DNA of 64,000 nucleotides from Campylobacter hyointestinalis subsp. hyointestinalis (GCF_013372145.1 NZ_CP053827.1:1612001-1676000), one strand, 5' to 3'. Shown: positions 47,377 through 56,934, counted from the stretch's first letter. Program-made: numbers and translations. The notes: generated by a model from the letters alone, not told the origin.

Positions 47377-48797
47377 AACACCTGGATCCTTTGTGAAGCT
47401 ATAAACATAAATACACCAAGCATTATCATCAAGCATAATGCCAAGATTTCAAAGTAAAATCCTACCGGTTTAAACTTAGAAAATCCTAAATTTAAAGCTC
47501 TTCCAAAAACCGCTGCTAAAAATATAACGATCGCCATCGCTAGTCCTATCATCAACGCACTCAAAAATGCTACGCCAAAACTACCTATACTAAAAGCTAA
47601 AATAAACACTAGAACGACTCCTGGACAAGGAACTAGCGATGCACCTAGCACCACAAACCATTCACCGTCTTTTTTACAAGAACACTTAGGGCAGCTACAA
47701 GCACACGAGCTATTTAAGATCCTACTTGAAGATCCAGAAGGACTAAATTTAAATTTATTTTTTTTGAATTTAGCTACTAACATAGCACAAGCTACTAGCA
47801 CGATCAAAATAGCTGATATCTTTGTAGTCGCGTTAGCTACTTCATTTACGGTTTTACTTACGAAACTTTCTACTAAAAACATAGTCGCATAAACCAAAAC
47901 CAAAGCGCCTATAACGTGCAAAAAACCTATCTTTAAAGCAAATAAAAAGGCTTTTACGTAGCTTCCGCCATTAGCAGCAAAATAGCTAGTAGTAAGCAGC
48001 TTACCGTGTCCTGGACCAGCAGCGTGCAAAAGTCCGTAGATAAAAGATATAAGTAGTATGAAGTGGATATCACCGCCGTTTTTTATCAAGGATTTTAGCT
48101 CGCCTAGGTATTTTACCCCGAGCATACTGATAAAATTTGTCTTACTTTCATCTATCTTGTCTATTTCAAATTTTTGCTCGTTTAGCTGCTGTTCGTTTGG
48201 CACTAGCTGGTGGAGCAAGGGCTTTGGAGGCGCTTTTGTAGTTATCTCATAAAAACCGGTATTTAAATTTACATTGGGTTTTATAAAAAAACCATCTTCA
48301 AGCTCGTAAAACTCACCACTTGCTATCTTAAAATTGAAATAATCTTCAGGGTCAAATATAGTTATCTTTACAACTCGTTTATCTTTAAGCTCAAGATTAA
48401 GCGAAAAATCAAACTCAAACTTAAGCCTTAAGTTTTGCACCAAAACTCTCACATCTTTTGGATCTAGCTTTAAGCTTATATCCTTTTGTGAACCATCGTA
48501 ATAAGAAGCGCTTATAAGATAACTTCGTGGTTTTAGATAGTCTAAAAGCGCCTTTTTTATCTCTTTTAGCTCAGCGTCCTCTAGCTTTAAATTTGAGTTT
48601 ATATCATAAGTTTCGAACGTAAGTTTCGTGAAATTCTCGGAAAATATCCACTGGATTTTTATCTCTTTTAATGCCCTGTTTTGGCTTATAAATTTGATAT
48701 TTGCGTGCGCTGTAGGCGAATACAAAGCACAAAGGGCACACGCATTTAAATTTGAAAAGATAGCCAATACGAAAACTATAACACTACAAAGCTTCAT
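47373..48797 (-). CDS. Fused DUF1007-NicO transporter (ZevA-ZevB-like) in the zinc operon
   Basis: 474 residues. The signal sequence (1-20) and periplasmic DUF1007 domain (20-195) correspond to ZevA. A linker leads to a NicO/RcnA-type membrane domain (about 243-474) with HAAGPGHGK at 258-266, corresponding to ZevB. The central cytoplasmic loop has five cysteines (365, 367, 369, 372, 374) instead of the usual histidine-rich run. In Haemophilus, ZevA and ZevB are separate proteins needed under zinc limitation; here they are one chain between znuA and znuC. Nickel or cobalt transport is the generic alternative, but the zinc operon context favours zinc. Confidence 0.82.
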   Translation of the reverse strand: MKLCSVIVFVLAIFSNLNACALCALYSPTAHANIKFISQNRALKEIKIQWIFSENFTKLTFETYDINSNLKLEDAELKEIKKALLDYLKPRSYLISASYYDGSQKDISLKLDPKDVRVLVQNLRLKFEFDFSLNLELKDKRVVKITIFDPEDYFNFKIASGEFYELEDGFFIKPNVNLNTGFYEITTKAPPKPLLHQLVPNEQQLNEQKFEIDKIDESKTNFISMLGVKYLGELKSLIKNGGDIHFILLISFIYGLLHAAGPGHGKLLTTSYFAANGGSYVKAFLFALKIGFLHVIGALVLVYATMFLVESFVSKTVNEVANATTKISAILIVLVACAMLVAKFKKNKFKFSPSGSSSRILNSSCACSCPKCSCKKDGEWFVVLGASLVPCPGVVLVFILAFSIGSFGVAFLSALMIGLAMAIVIFLAAVFGRALNLGFSKFKPVGFYFEILALCLMIMLGVFMFIASQRIQVL

Positions 48798-49661
48798 CTA
48801 AAAAGATTGCCTAAACGCTTCAGTAGTTTTTTTCATACTAAGAAGCCAATCTTTAGGAAGCTGATCTATCTCTACGACCTTAGCGTGGACTTCATTTGCG
48901 ATCAAATTTGCTGATTTTTTCGAAAACTGCGGCGCTACAAATATCACTTTTACACCCTCTTCTTTAGCCTCATTTATGAGATTAGCAAGATCTGCTGGTT
49001 TTGGCTCTTTTCCTTCTATTTCTATAGCTATCTGCTCCAAGCCATAACGCTCGGCAAAATATCCCCAAGACGGATGATATACAATAAATTTCTTATTTTT
49101 TAAATTTGAAAACTCACTTCTTATCGTAGCATCTAGTTCATCTAAAATTTGCAAGAATTTAGCTAAATTTGTACTATAGATCTCGGCGTTTTGTGGATAC
49201 TGAGCTTTTAGGGCGCTAAATATATTTTGTGCCATAGTTTTTACCAAAATAGGATCTAGCCAGATATGAGGATCAAAGCCGCCCTCACTATCTTCATGAT
49301 CAGATTTATGTTCACTAGCTTCGTGATCGTGAGAGTGTTCCATCTTTTTAAGCTTGATACCATAAGCCGTATCTATGATCTTTAAATTCGCAAAACTTTT
49401 TGTAAATTTAGGTATCCAAACTCTTTCATAGTCCATTCCTACTGCAAAAAATAGATCGCTTTTCTCGATCATTTTCATCTGATTTGGACGCGGCTCATAA
49501 GTGTGAGGATCAGCGCCGCTAGGGGCCATAACGCCAACTTCTAAAGTATCTCCTGCTATTTGTTCTACAAAATATTTAACAGGAAGAATACTTGCAGTAA
49601 CTATCCCTTTAGCATAAAAGGGCATAAAACTAAGACATAAAATAGTTATGATCTTTTTCAT
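48798..49661 (-). CDS. znuA: Zinc-binding periplasmic protein ZnuA
   Basis: 287 residues with a signal peptide (1-18). It is a cluster A-I solute-binding protein with metal histidines in DPHTYEPRP and FDPHIWLDP and in VYHPSWGYF, and a mobile His/Asp/Glu-rich loop (about 108-132) that favours zinc over manganese. It feeds zinc to ZnuBC. It is the first gene of the operon, with a TATAAT box and a 7-1-7 palindrome upstream. Confidence 0.94.
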   Translation of the reverse strand: MKKIITILCLSFMPFYAKGIVTASILPVKYFVEQIAGDTLEVGVMAPSGADPHTYEPRPNQMKMIEKSDLFFAVGMDYERVWIPKFTKSFANLKIIDTAYGIKLKKMEHSHDHEASEHKSDHEDSEGGFDPHIWLDPILVKTMAQNIFSALKAQYPQNAEIYSTNLAKFLQILDELDATIRSEFSNLKNKKFIVYHPSWGYFAERYGLEQIAIEIEGKEPKPADLANLINEAKEEGVKVIFVAPQFSKKSANLIANEVHAKVVEIDQLPKDWLLSMKKTTEAFRQSF

Positions 49662-49694
49662 AATTCACCTTTAAATTTTAAGTATCAGTGCGAA

Positions 49695-49700
49695 ATTATA
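49695..49700 (-). promoter_or_regulatory. -10 box of the znuA operon
   Basis: TATAAT on the minus strand at 49700-49695, 34 bases before the znuA ATG and five bases from the palindrome at 49706-49720. Confidence 0.6.
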
Positions 49701-49705
49701 TCAAA

Positions 49706-49720
49706 TGCAACTTAGTTGCA
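49706..49720. promoter_or_regulatory. Predicted Zur operator (perfect 7-1-7 palindrome)
   Basis: TGCAACTTAGTTGCA is a perfect 7-1-7 inverted repeat, the geometry of Fur-family operators, but with a sequence distinct from the iron-type TGATAAT box. It occupies the -10/-35 interval of znuA and lies 89 bases upstream of the divergent Fur-family gene, so one site could control both. Zinc-dependent repression is inferred. Confidence 0.7.
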
Positions 49721-49808
49721 ACTTAATATTTTGATAAAAAACAGAGTTTTAATTTTTCAAATTTAATTAAATTTATGTTATCATTGCTAAAAATTTGGAT
49801 AAAAGATT

Positions 49809-50159
49809 ATGGACGGAACCTCTTTTTTAAAAGAACAAGGCATAACAAGCACTCCACTTAGGATCAGCATTATTGAGATATTGCAAAATGCCTCTAAGCC
49901 TATCAGTTATGACGAATTTTTAGCAAAAATAAAAGCAAATAAAACGACTATTTATAGAAATTTAGATCTGCTTTTAAGTAAAAATTTGATCATAAAAAGT
50001 GAGATAGAACACAAAAGTTTTTATGAACTCTCTGGTCACGCAAAAGCTTATTTCGTATGCGAAACTTGTCATAAGATGGAAGAGATAGAAGTGCCGATCT
50101 TGCCGGGGAAAAATATCAAAAGTGCTGTGATAAAAGGCGTTTGTGAAAACTGCAAATAA
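49809..50159 (+). CDS. Fur-family metalloregulator, probably Zur
   Basis: 116 residues, shorter than Fur itself. Winged-helix domain (1-75) with the NKTTIYRNLDLL recognition helix, then a small dimerisation domain with a structural zinc site of two CxxC pairs (CETC and CENC at the C-terminus). It lacks the long C-terminal metal region of Fur. Its divergence from znuA with a dedicated palindrome between them argues for zinc regulation. PerR is an alternative but does not fit the context. Confidence 0.8.
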   Translation: MDGTSFLKEQGITSTPLRISIIEILQNASKPISYDEFLAKIKANKTTIYRNLDLLLSKNLIIKSEIEHKSFYELSGHAKAYFVCETCHKMEEIEVPILPGKNIKSAVIKGVCENCK

Positions 50160-50232
50160 AGACAAGCTCGAAGTGTTTTGATTTTAAAGCTTTTTTATAT
50201 ATAATAGTAAATCATTTTTAAAGGCAGATATT

Positions 50233-50946
50233 TTGCAAAATATTTGGGATAAAAAGTCTAAAACATATCCGAAGTTTAATAACACAAAAAGCGCATTTCA
50301 GATAGAATTTTTTGATTTTTTAACAAGCTCAGGCGTAAATTTCGAAGGTAAAAGTGTTATAGATGTCGGATGCGGAACTGGTGTTTATACTCTTTTTATC
50401 GCTCAAAAAGCAAAAAACGTACTTGGCATAGATACGAGCAAAGATATGCTAAATGCGCTTAAACAAAGCGCTAAAGACGAAGGTTTAAATAATATCCAAA
50501 CACTACAATCAGGAATTTATGGCGTAGTTTCTAAATTCGATATAGCTTTTCTTACAATGTCTCCGGCTTTAAAAAATGAAACTGACTTTAAAAAATTTAT
50601 GAGTTTTGCAGATCTTAGAGTTTATATGAACTGGGCAAAGCCTCGCACTTCAAACGTTTTAGAGCCGTTTTTCGAAAAATACGGCAGGGAACAAACCGCC
50701 ATAACCATAACGCAGTTAGAAGCATATCTAAAAAACAGGCAAATTCCTTATAAAAGCAAGATCTTAAATGAGTTTAGAAGCGTAAAAAGAAGCCTATCAG
50801 AAGCTTATGAAAATGTGTCTTGGCATCTTGAGATAAACGGTATAAAGCTACCAAAAGAAGAGATTTTAAAAGAGCTACAAAAGCTAGCGATTGATGAGTT
50901 TATAACAGAAGATCTAAGCTCAAGTATGAAAGTATTGGTATTTTAA
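50233..50946 (+). CDS. Class I SAM-dependent methyltransferase
   Basis: 237 residues, TTG start. The AdoMet motif I is VIDVGCGTGVYTLFIA at about 40-55, followed by acidic LGIDTS and motif IV FDIAFLTMSPA. The substrate is unknown. The stop overlaps the ATG of the peroxidase gene (TAATG), so it heads a run of overlapping genes up to about 56.9 kb. Confidence 0.85.
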   Translation: MQNIWDKKSKTYPKFNNTKSAFQIEFFDFLTSSGVNFEGKSVIDVGCGTGVYTLFIAQKAKNVLGIDTSKDMLNALKQSAKDEGLNNIQTLQSGIYGVVSKFDIAFLTMSPALKNETDFKKFMSFADLRVYMNWAKPRTSNVLEPFFEKYGREQTAITITQLEAYLKNRQIPYKSKILNEFRSVKRSLSEAYENVSWHLEINGIKLPKEEILKELQKLAIDEFITEDLSSSMKVLVF

Positions 50947-51782
50947 TGAAGTATATTTTAGCCTTGCTTTTATCTTTTGGTTTTTTATTTGCGGACGCAA
51001 AAAGCACTCTATTTTCGCCACTTTTAAAGCCTTTAGACTACGATAAACAAAAAGCATTGCTAGGAAAAGAACTTTTTAATGATAAAAGGATAAGCACAGA
51101 TAAAAAGATCTCTTGTAGGTCATGTCACAGCACTTATGAAACATTCAATAAAAAACACGGAAAAAGCGATTTAAATCCACCTTCTATTTTGAATTCATAC
51201 TTAAATTATATACACTCGTTTGACGGAAAAATCACTGATTTAAAACAAAGAATAAATTTATGCTTCACATCTCAAAAAGAGCTAAAAATAGAGGTTATAA
51301 TAAAACAGATAAAAAGAAATCCGGTATATATTTTAAAATTTGATGAGCTATACAAAGACGGCGTAACGTATGAAAATGCTATTGATGCGATAATAGAGTT
51401 CTTAAAAGCGACCGTTACTCCTAATAGTAAATTTGATAAATTTATCGCAGGTGATGAAAACGCTTTATCGCAAGACGAAAAAGACGGATTTGACCTGTTT
51501 ATGAGGATTGGCTGCGTAAATTGTCATAATGGAGTAAATCTAGGCGGAAACATCGTTAGCCTTCTTGGCTATGAAGGTATGGCTCTTAAAGTTCCGTCTT
51601 TAAGAAACGTCTCATTGCGCTCTGTTTACCTACATAATGGCACTTTAAATGATCTTTTACAAACTATAGAATTTATGAACGAGCGTATGAATTTAAAAAA
51701 CTTTACGCAAAAAGACTATGAATTATTATATAAATTTTTACTCACCTTAATAGGAGAATTTCCGGAGATTTTGCATGAATAA
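50946..51782 (+). CDS. Short di-haem cytochrome c peroxidase-family protein
   Basis: 278 residues, periplasmic (signal peptide 1-19, ending at FADAK). Two haem c sites are visible: CRSCH at about 57-61 and CVNCH at about 195-199. The family motif KVPSLRNVSLRSVYLHNGT near residue 218 supplies the distal ligand region. Usual enzymes exceed 300 residues; here the inter-haem part is shortened, so activity as a peroxidase or as a sensor/electron-transfer protein is open. It overlaps the next gene, a c-di-GMP-type signalling protein, by eight bases. Confidence 0.85.
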   Translation: MKYILALLLSFGFLFADAKSTLFSPLLKPLDYDKQKALLGKELFNDKRISTDKKISCRSCHSTYETFNKKHGKSDLNPPSILNSYLNYIHSFDGKITDLKQRINLCFTSQKELKIEVIIKQIKRNPVYILKFDELYKDGVTYENAIDAIIEFLKATVTPNSKFDKFIAGDENALSQDEKDGFDLFMRIGCVNCHNGVNLGGNIVSLLGYEGMALKVPSLRNVSLRSVYLHNGTLNDLLQTIEFMNERMNLKNFTQKDYELLYKFLLTLIGEFPEILHE

Positions 51783-54219
51783 AAAACACATTCTAAATGG
51801 GCTAATTTTATCTTTAATAATGCTTTTATCAACATTTTGTACGTATAGCATATATTCGAGTATCAATACACTTCAAAAAAGCAATTACTGGAACAATCAA
51901 ATATTTAAGATAGGTGAGATAAATAAAGAGATAGATATCTGGCTAGGCAGACAGATATCTATAGTAAGCTATGATCAGATAAACGAGCAAACTACTGGGA
52001 TATTTAATATCATAAACGATATGGAGATGTCTAAAGACTTTGATAAATTTACATTTATAGTAAAAAATGCGCAAATGTTTCAAGCCGTAAAAAAAGCATT
52101 TCACGAAAAACAAGCCATAGTGCAAAGATATCAAGTATTAAAAACAAATAGCGACAATGCCCTTCTTTATCTAAACAACAACCTTGCTTATACTTCAAAT
52201 TTATATCTAAGCAACACGATATATTCAGAAGTCATACAAGGCAAAATCGGCTTAAACAACCATATATCTACTACCAAACAAAAGATTAAAACCGTATTAG
52301 AAAATATAACAGATCAAAAAAGCCTTGATTATTCATTTTTCAAAAAAGCAGAAATAGTAGTAGACAATATGTATGAATTCGATAAACTAGATAAACAAAA
52401 CAAAGAGCTACTTATAAATCAAAAGCTTAACGAACTAGGTATTGGTATAAATGAATATTTTAAAGGTAATATAAAAAGCATTTTAGCACCATTTATACTA
52501 CTATTTTTATTGGTTATTGATTTATCTATTAGAACAATATATCTAAGTACAAAAAACAATAAAAACAAAGCTATATTATCTTATATGAAAAATTTAATTC
52601 AAAACTCTATGAACTCTATCATAATCATAGATAAAGCCGGCAAGATATTATCCGTAAATAAAGCTTTTGAAACCACAAGCGGATATAGCAAAAAAGAGAT
52701 AATAGAAAAATCAATCTATATTTTAAAAACAAATATGAATAGCGACAACATCTACGATAATCTGCTAAAAAATATAAGCAATAATCAAATTTGGTCGCAC
52801 GATGATTTTATAAGCAAAACAAAAAATGGCGTTCTTATGTATGAAAAGGTCGTAGCCGTGCCTACATTTAATGAATACTACGAAGTAAGTGGCGCCGTCA
52901 TTCTTAAAAAAGATATCACGAAAGAAAGACTCATCGCAAGAGAGTTAAATTTCAAAACGCAAGAGATCAAGAAAAACTCTCTCATAGATAAGCTAACTGG
53001 GCTTAAAAACAACATAGCTATTATGGAAAAAATCGATAGAAAGAAATTTGGCAATATTATTTATATAAATCTAAATAACTTTACAAATCTTAGATTTTTC
53101 TATAAAAACTCAATAATAGAGCTCATACTCATAGCAGTAGCTCAAACATTAAAACTTTGCATTGATGCTTATAAGATGAACGGTGTGGCTTATAGGATCC
53201 AAGGCGATGAGTTTTGCGTATGGTATGAGGGTAACACTTTACAAGAAGACATAAAACGCATCATAGAATACTTCAGTGCTAAAAATATAGAGATAGTCAC
53301 GGACTACGGAAAAGAGATCTTGCCAAACATAGGCATAACCATAGGCGTAAGCTTGACTCAAGATACGCAAAATACAAATAGACTGACCCAAGCCATACTA
53401 GCTCACCACGAAGCCAAAGCAAACGACTCTCAAGTCGCGTATTATAAAGACAATAACTCTACAGAGCAACAGTATCATACAAACCAGCTAGTCTCGAGAA
53501 TGATACAATACGCGCTAAACCAAAACAAAGTTATAGTAGAGTGTCAAGGGATATTTGATATACAAAATTTCTCTACTCCAAAAATCGCATCTTATGAAGT
53601 CTTGATCAGGATATTAGACGGAGAAAATAAAATTCACTATCCAGGAGAGTTTTTAGGAGTTGCAAAACATACTTCGCTTTATATAGCGCTGACAAAAGAG
53701 GTCATAAACAAAACTTTCGATCTAGTAGAAACATTTGCGGATAAAAGATTTTCGATAAATTTATCAAGTATAGATATGGTAAATGAGGGCGTTAAAAAGC
53801 TCTTTATCCAAAAGCTAAAAGCCTGTTCAAATCCAAACCACTTAACAGTAGAGATTCTAGAAAGCGAAGGAATAGATGACTACGCGTCGATAAATCCATT
53901 TATCGAAAGTATAAAAGATCACGGATGCAAGCTTTCTATAGATGATTTTGGAAGCGGATATTCGAACTATTATCGTATGCTAGAGCTAAACATCGACTAC
54001 TTAAAGATAGACGGTTCTATCATCAAAAAGCTTCCAACTGACGAAAACGCAAGAAGCGTCGTGCGAACTATCGTTGATTTTGCAAATAGACAAGGCTATG
54101 ACGTTGTAGCTGAATTCGTCGCAACGGAAGAAATTTTAACTCAGGTTAAAAGTTATAATATAAAATACGCTCAAGGTTTCTTGCTAGGAAAACCGACTCA
54201 CCCTAGTAACATAGACTAA
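51775..54219 (+). CDS. Membrane PAS-GGDEF-EAL signalling protein
   Basis: 814 residues. Membrane helices at about 8-28 and 238-258 flank a helical periplasmic sensor domain of about 210 residues, possibly of the DAHL type. A PAS domain (about 270-385; VNKAFETTSGYSKKEI), a GGDEF domain with altered signature QGDEF (about 400-545) and an EAL domain (about 565-814) follow. EAL motifs are nearly complete (YEVLIR, ILESEG, DDFGSGYSN, LKIDGS), so c-di-GMP hydrolysis is plausible, while cyclase activity is doubtful. Coupling with the periplasmic peroxidase suggests redox or peroxide input. Confidence 0.88.
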   Translation: MNKKHILNGLILSLIMLLSTFCTYSIYSSINTLQKSNYWNNQIFKIGEINKEIDIWLGRQISIVSYDQINEQTTGIFNIINDMEMSKDFDKFTFIVKNAQMFQAVKKAFHEKQAIVQRYQVLKTNSDNALLYLNNNLAYTSNLYLSNTIYSEVIQGKIGLNNHISTTKQKIKTVLENITDQKSLDYSFFKKAEIVVDNMYEFDKLDKQNKELLINQKLNELGIGINEYFKGNIKSILAPFILLFLLVIDLSIRTIYLSTKNNKNKAILSYMKNLIQNSMNSIIIIDKAGKILSVNKAFETTSGYSKKEIIEKSIYILKTNMNSDNIYDNLLKNISNNQIWSHDDFISKTKNGVLMYEKVVAVPTFNEYYEVSGAVILKKDITKERLIARELNFKTQEIKKNSLIDKLTGLKNNIAIMEKIDRKKFGNIIYINLNNFTNLRFFYKNSIIELILIAVAQTLKLCIDAYKMNGVAYRIQGDEFCVWYEGNTLQEDIKRIIEYFSAKNIEIVTDYGKEILPNIGITIGVSLTQDTQNTNRLTQAILAHHEAKANDSQVAYYKDNNSTEQQYHTNQLVSRMIQYALNQNKVIVECQGIFDIQNFSTPKIASYEVLIRILDGENKIHYPGEFLGVAKHTSLYIALTKEVINKTFDLVETFADKRFSINLSSIDMVNEGVKKLFIQKLKACSNPNHLTVEILESEGIDDYASINPFIESIKDHGCKLSIDDFGSGYSNYYRMLELNIDYLKIDGSIIKKLPTDENARSVVRTIVDFANRQGYDVVAEFVATEEILTQVKSYNIKYAQGFLLGKPTHPSNID

Positions 54220-54229
54220 AGGAGTAAGC

Positions 54230-54898
54230 TTGCATGATATAATAAATGGTGCGGTTAAATTTATGGAAGAAGACTTTTTAGAACATAAAGAACTATTTGA
54301 GCATTTAGGAAACAAACAGTCCCCACACACTCTTTTTATAGGTTGTTCAGATTCTAGAGTCGTGCCAAATTTGATAACAAATACGTTGCCTGGCGAACTT
54401 TTTGTTGTAAGAAATATAGGAAATATAGTACCGCATTATCGGATCAGCGAAGAGTTTTTAGCAACGACTTCAGCTATAGAATACGCTATAAACATCTTAA
54501 AAATCAAAAATATAATCATCTGCGGACATAGTAATTGCGGCGGTTGTGCATCTTTATACGAAGATGAAAAAAAGCTAAATTTAGTTCCTGCGGTAAAAAG
54601 ATGGCTAGATCTGATATCTGATATCAAAGATGAGGTTTTAAAATACAAAAATTTAGATAACGCAAAAAGAGCGTGGATAACAGAACGATTAAATGTTATA
54701 AACTCGCTTGAAAATTTAAAAACATTTCCTTTTGTAAAGGATTTGATAAAGAGTGGAGATTTAAAGGTTTATGGTTGGCACTATGTTATAGAAACAGGCG
54801 AACTATATGATTACTGCGAGGATTCAAAAAGTTTTAGATTACTTGAAAAGAGCATAGACTATGATAAAATTTATAACGAAATTTTTACTGATTTTTAG
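54230..54898 (+). CDS. canB: Beta-class carbonic anhydrase
   Basis: 222 residues with a TTG start after GGAGTAAGC. Zinc ligands lie in IGCSDSRVVP (Cys, Asp) and ICGHSNCGGC (His, Cys). It interconverts CO2 and bicarbonate, important for capnophilic campylobacters. Its 3' end overlaps the MscS gene by 38 bases; a canB-mscS pair is, as I recall, also present in C. jejuni. Confidence 0.94.
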   Translation: MHDIINGAVKFMEEDFLEHKELFEHLGNKQSPHTLFIGCSDSRVVPNLITNTLPGELFVVRNIGNIVPHYRISEEFLATTSAIEYAINILKIKNIIICGHSNCGGCASLYEDEKKLNLVPAVKRWLDLISDIKDEVLKYKNLDNAKRAWITERLNVINSLENLKTFPFVKDLIKSGDLKVYGWHYVIETGELYDYCEDSKSFRLLEKSIDYDKIYNEIFTDF

Positions 54899-56744
54899 TA
54901 TATCCGTTTTCGCAAACGAGATCAAAGACGAGCAAAGCTTACCGCAAGTAGTAACGCAGATAATGAACGCCAATCATCAAATTTTGCTCATCAAAGATCA
55001 AAATAAAGATAAAAATCAAACCGCAACTTCCGATCTATCACCTATAAATGCACAAAAACACAAGTTACTTGAGAGCATCGCGGTGTTCATCACAAACTAC
55101 ACTGCGCAAGATAACAATCAGTTCAAAAAAGACAAAGCCGCTATAGATAAAAAAGTAAAATTATATGAAAACAACACAAACTCTGAGCGTTATATCACGG
55201 CTAAAATTGACTCACTCAGCCTTGAGCTAGATGAGTTTTTCTATCAAACTATTTTAAATTTAAGCACCGCATTTAGTAAAAATGCCAAGCAAGATACTAT
55301 AAACTCTATCTTACAAGAAGGCATAATGAGTATCCAAACAGGCGGTTATCTTGATATTAAAAATTTCAAAGATACGCTAAGCGATGTATCTAAAAACACA
55401 TTCGAACAAGAGCTTATAAATTTAGATATCAAAAAAACAAGCTACGATGAAATTTTAGCTTATTTAAAAGACCACTCAGACTTGCTTGCTAGCAACTTTT
55501 TATTTTCTAGCTTAAATTTAAACGATGTGATAAGCTATATAAACAAACAAATTCCTATCGATACAAAGGTTTTTAATCCGGGTAAATTTACACTTATAGT
55601 TTTGATTTTTCTATTTTTCTTTTCTATAAGAGTAAAACTCTCAAAGATAGTTTTTGTGCTACTCACAGCTTTTTTATCAAAAGACAAAAAAGCACATAGA
55701 GATATACAAGAACAGTTTATACTAGTCATCAAAAAGCCTATGGGGATATTTTTAAGTGCGTACGCCATAGACGTTTGTTTGAGTATATTTTACTATCCAA
55801 GCCCAGTGCCTATAAGATTTGCGAACTTTTTCGTTATAGCCTATATCATACTTGTTTCGTGGCTGCTCATAGGCATACTTGATGGTTATGGAATGATGGC
55901 ACTAAGCAAAATAGCGCAAAAAAGCGGTAAAAAAGAAGTTATAAACTTGATCATCAAGATCTTGTATTTTATAGTTATCGTCATCACGATACTGCTCATT
56001 TTAAGTAGGCTTGGCTTTGATATCAGCACGATCATCGCATCTCTTGGTATAGGTGGTCTTGCAGTAGCTCTTGCCACAAAAGACATCATAGCGAATTTCT
56101 TTGCTTCTATCTTACTGCTTTTTGATAACTCTTTTTCTCAAGGCGACTGGATAGTTTGCGCAGGAGTTGAGGGAACAGTTGTTGAAATAGGGCTTAGGAA
56201 AACGACTATAAGGACATTTGATAACTCTTTAGTCTTTATACCAAACTCAAAAATAATGAGTGAAAACGTCAAAAACTGGAACAGAAGAAAAGTAGGACGT
56301 CAGATAAAAATGAGCATAGGGCTTACATACTCTACTACACCAGACCAACTAAAAGAGTGTATAACCGAGATAAAAACTATGCTTCAAAATCATCCTGGTA
56401 TCGCAAAAAGTGGCGAAGATAGCGCACTAAATTCAAGCGATTTTAGACTAAAATACAAACAAAATATGGTTTCTGTAGATGATCTAGCAGGATATAAAAG
56501 TAACCTTTTTGTGGTGCTTGATGAATTTGGCGACAACTCTATAAATATACTTATATACTGCTTTAGCAAAACAGTCGTTTGGGGTGAATTCTTAGAAACA
56601 AAACAAGACGTTATGCTAAAAATAATGGATATTTTAAGCAAATATGAAACAGAGTTTGCATTCCCATCTCAAAGCATATATATTGAAAAATTACCTAAAA
56701 TTGAGTATGATATAGTAAATTCAAAGGAGGCAAAAGATGCGTGA
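54861..56744 (+). CDS. MscS-family mechanosensitive channel
   Basis: 627 residues. A signal-anchor N-terminus is followed by a long helical periplasmic region (about 25-235), several membrane helices (about 240-420) and the MscS pore helix and beta domain, with the Gly/Ala-rich ASLGIGGLAVALATKDI motif at about 395-410 and the VGLRKTTIRTFDN-type segment. It releases osmolytes on hypo-osmotic shock. Its stop overlaps the start of a 52-residue acidic protein. Confidence 0.9.
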   Translation: MIKFITKFLLIFSISVFANEIKDEQSLPQVVTQIMNANHQILLIKDQNKDKNQTATSDLSPINAQKHKLLESIAVFITNYTAQDNNQFKKDKAAIDKKVKLYENNTNSERYITAKIDSLSLELDEFFYQTILNLSTAFSKNAKQDTINSILQEGIMSIQTGGYLDIKNFKDTLSDVSKNTFEQELINLDIKKTSYDEILAYLKDHSDLLASNFLFSSLNLNDVISYINKQIPIDTKVFNPGKFTLIVLIFLFFFSIRVKLSKIVFVLLTAFLSKDKKAHRDIQEQFILVIKKPMGIFLSAYAIDVCLSIFYYPSPVPIRFANFFVIAYIILVSWLLIGILDGYGMMALSKIAQKSGKKEVINLIIKILYFIVIVITILLILSRLGFDISTIIASLGIGGLAVALATKDIIANFFASILLLFDNSFSQGDWIVCAGVEGTVVEIGLRKTTIRTFDNSLVFIPNSKIMSENVKNWNRRKVGRQIKMSIGLTYSTTPDQLKECITEIKTMLQNHPGIAKSGEDSALNSSDFRLKYKQNMVSVDDLAGYKSNLFVVLDEFGDNSINILIYCFSKTVVWGEFLETKQDVMLKIMDILSKYETEFAFPSQSIYIEKLPKIEYDIVNSKEAKDA

Positions 56745-56895
56745 TGAATTTGATGAAATGAACGATGAAGAGTTAGAGGATTTTGATGAGCAAGATGATG
56801 ATTATGATGATGCCAAAGAAAACTATGACTATTCATACGATGAAAACGACTACTCATACGACGATGAGAGCGACGAAGAAAGCTATGAGTACTAG
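56737..56895 (+). CDS. Extremely acidic 52-residue protein coupled to mscS
   Basis: ATG at 56737 with a near-perfect AAAGGAGG ribosome site inside the mscS gene, overlapping its end by eight bases. Of 52 residues, 16 are Asp, 12 Glu and 8 Tyr, with only two basic residues (Arg2, Lys27), so the net charge is near -26. The second half repeats a YDYSYDEN/DYSYDDES pattern. It has no signal peptide or membrane helix. No family is recognised. It could bind divalent or basic partners, or the cytoplasmic cage of the channel. The strong ribosome site and coupling argue that it is real. Confidence 0.7.
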   Translation: MRDEFDEMNDEELEDFDEQDDDYDDAKENYDYSYDENDYSYDDESDEESYEY

Positions 56896-56912
56896 CTTAT
56901 AATAATGCATAA

Positions 56913-56934
56913 AGGCGAACGTTTTTGTTTGCCT
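56913..56934 (+). terminator. Hairpin after the acidic small gene
   Basis: An 8-bp stem including one G-T pair with a GTTTTT loop, 18 bases after the stop codon. The T-tail is weak, so termination efficiency is uncertain. Confidence 0.45.

Noticed and set aside
47377-47436. Extended znuC start
   Set aside because: The 20 extra codons lie in the upstream gene and have no family similarity; the ATGA overlap at 47376 is the natural start.
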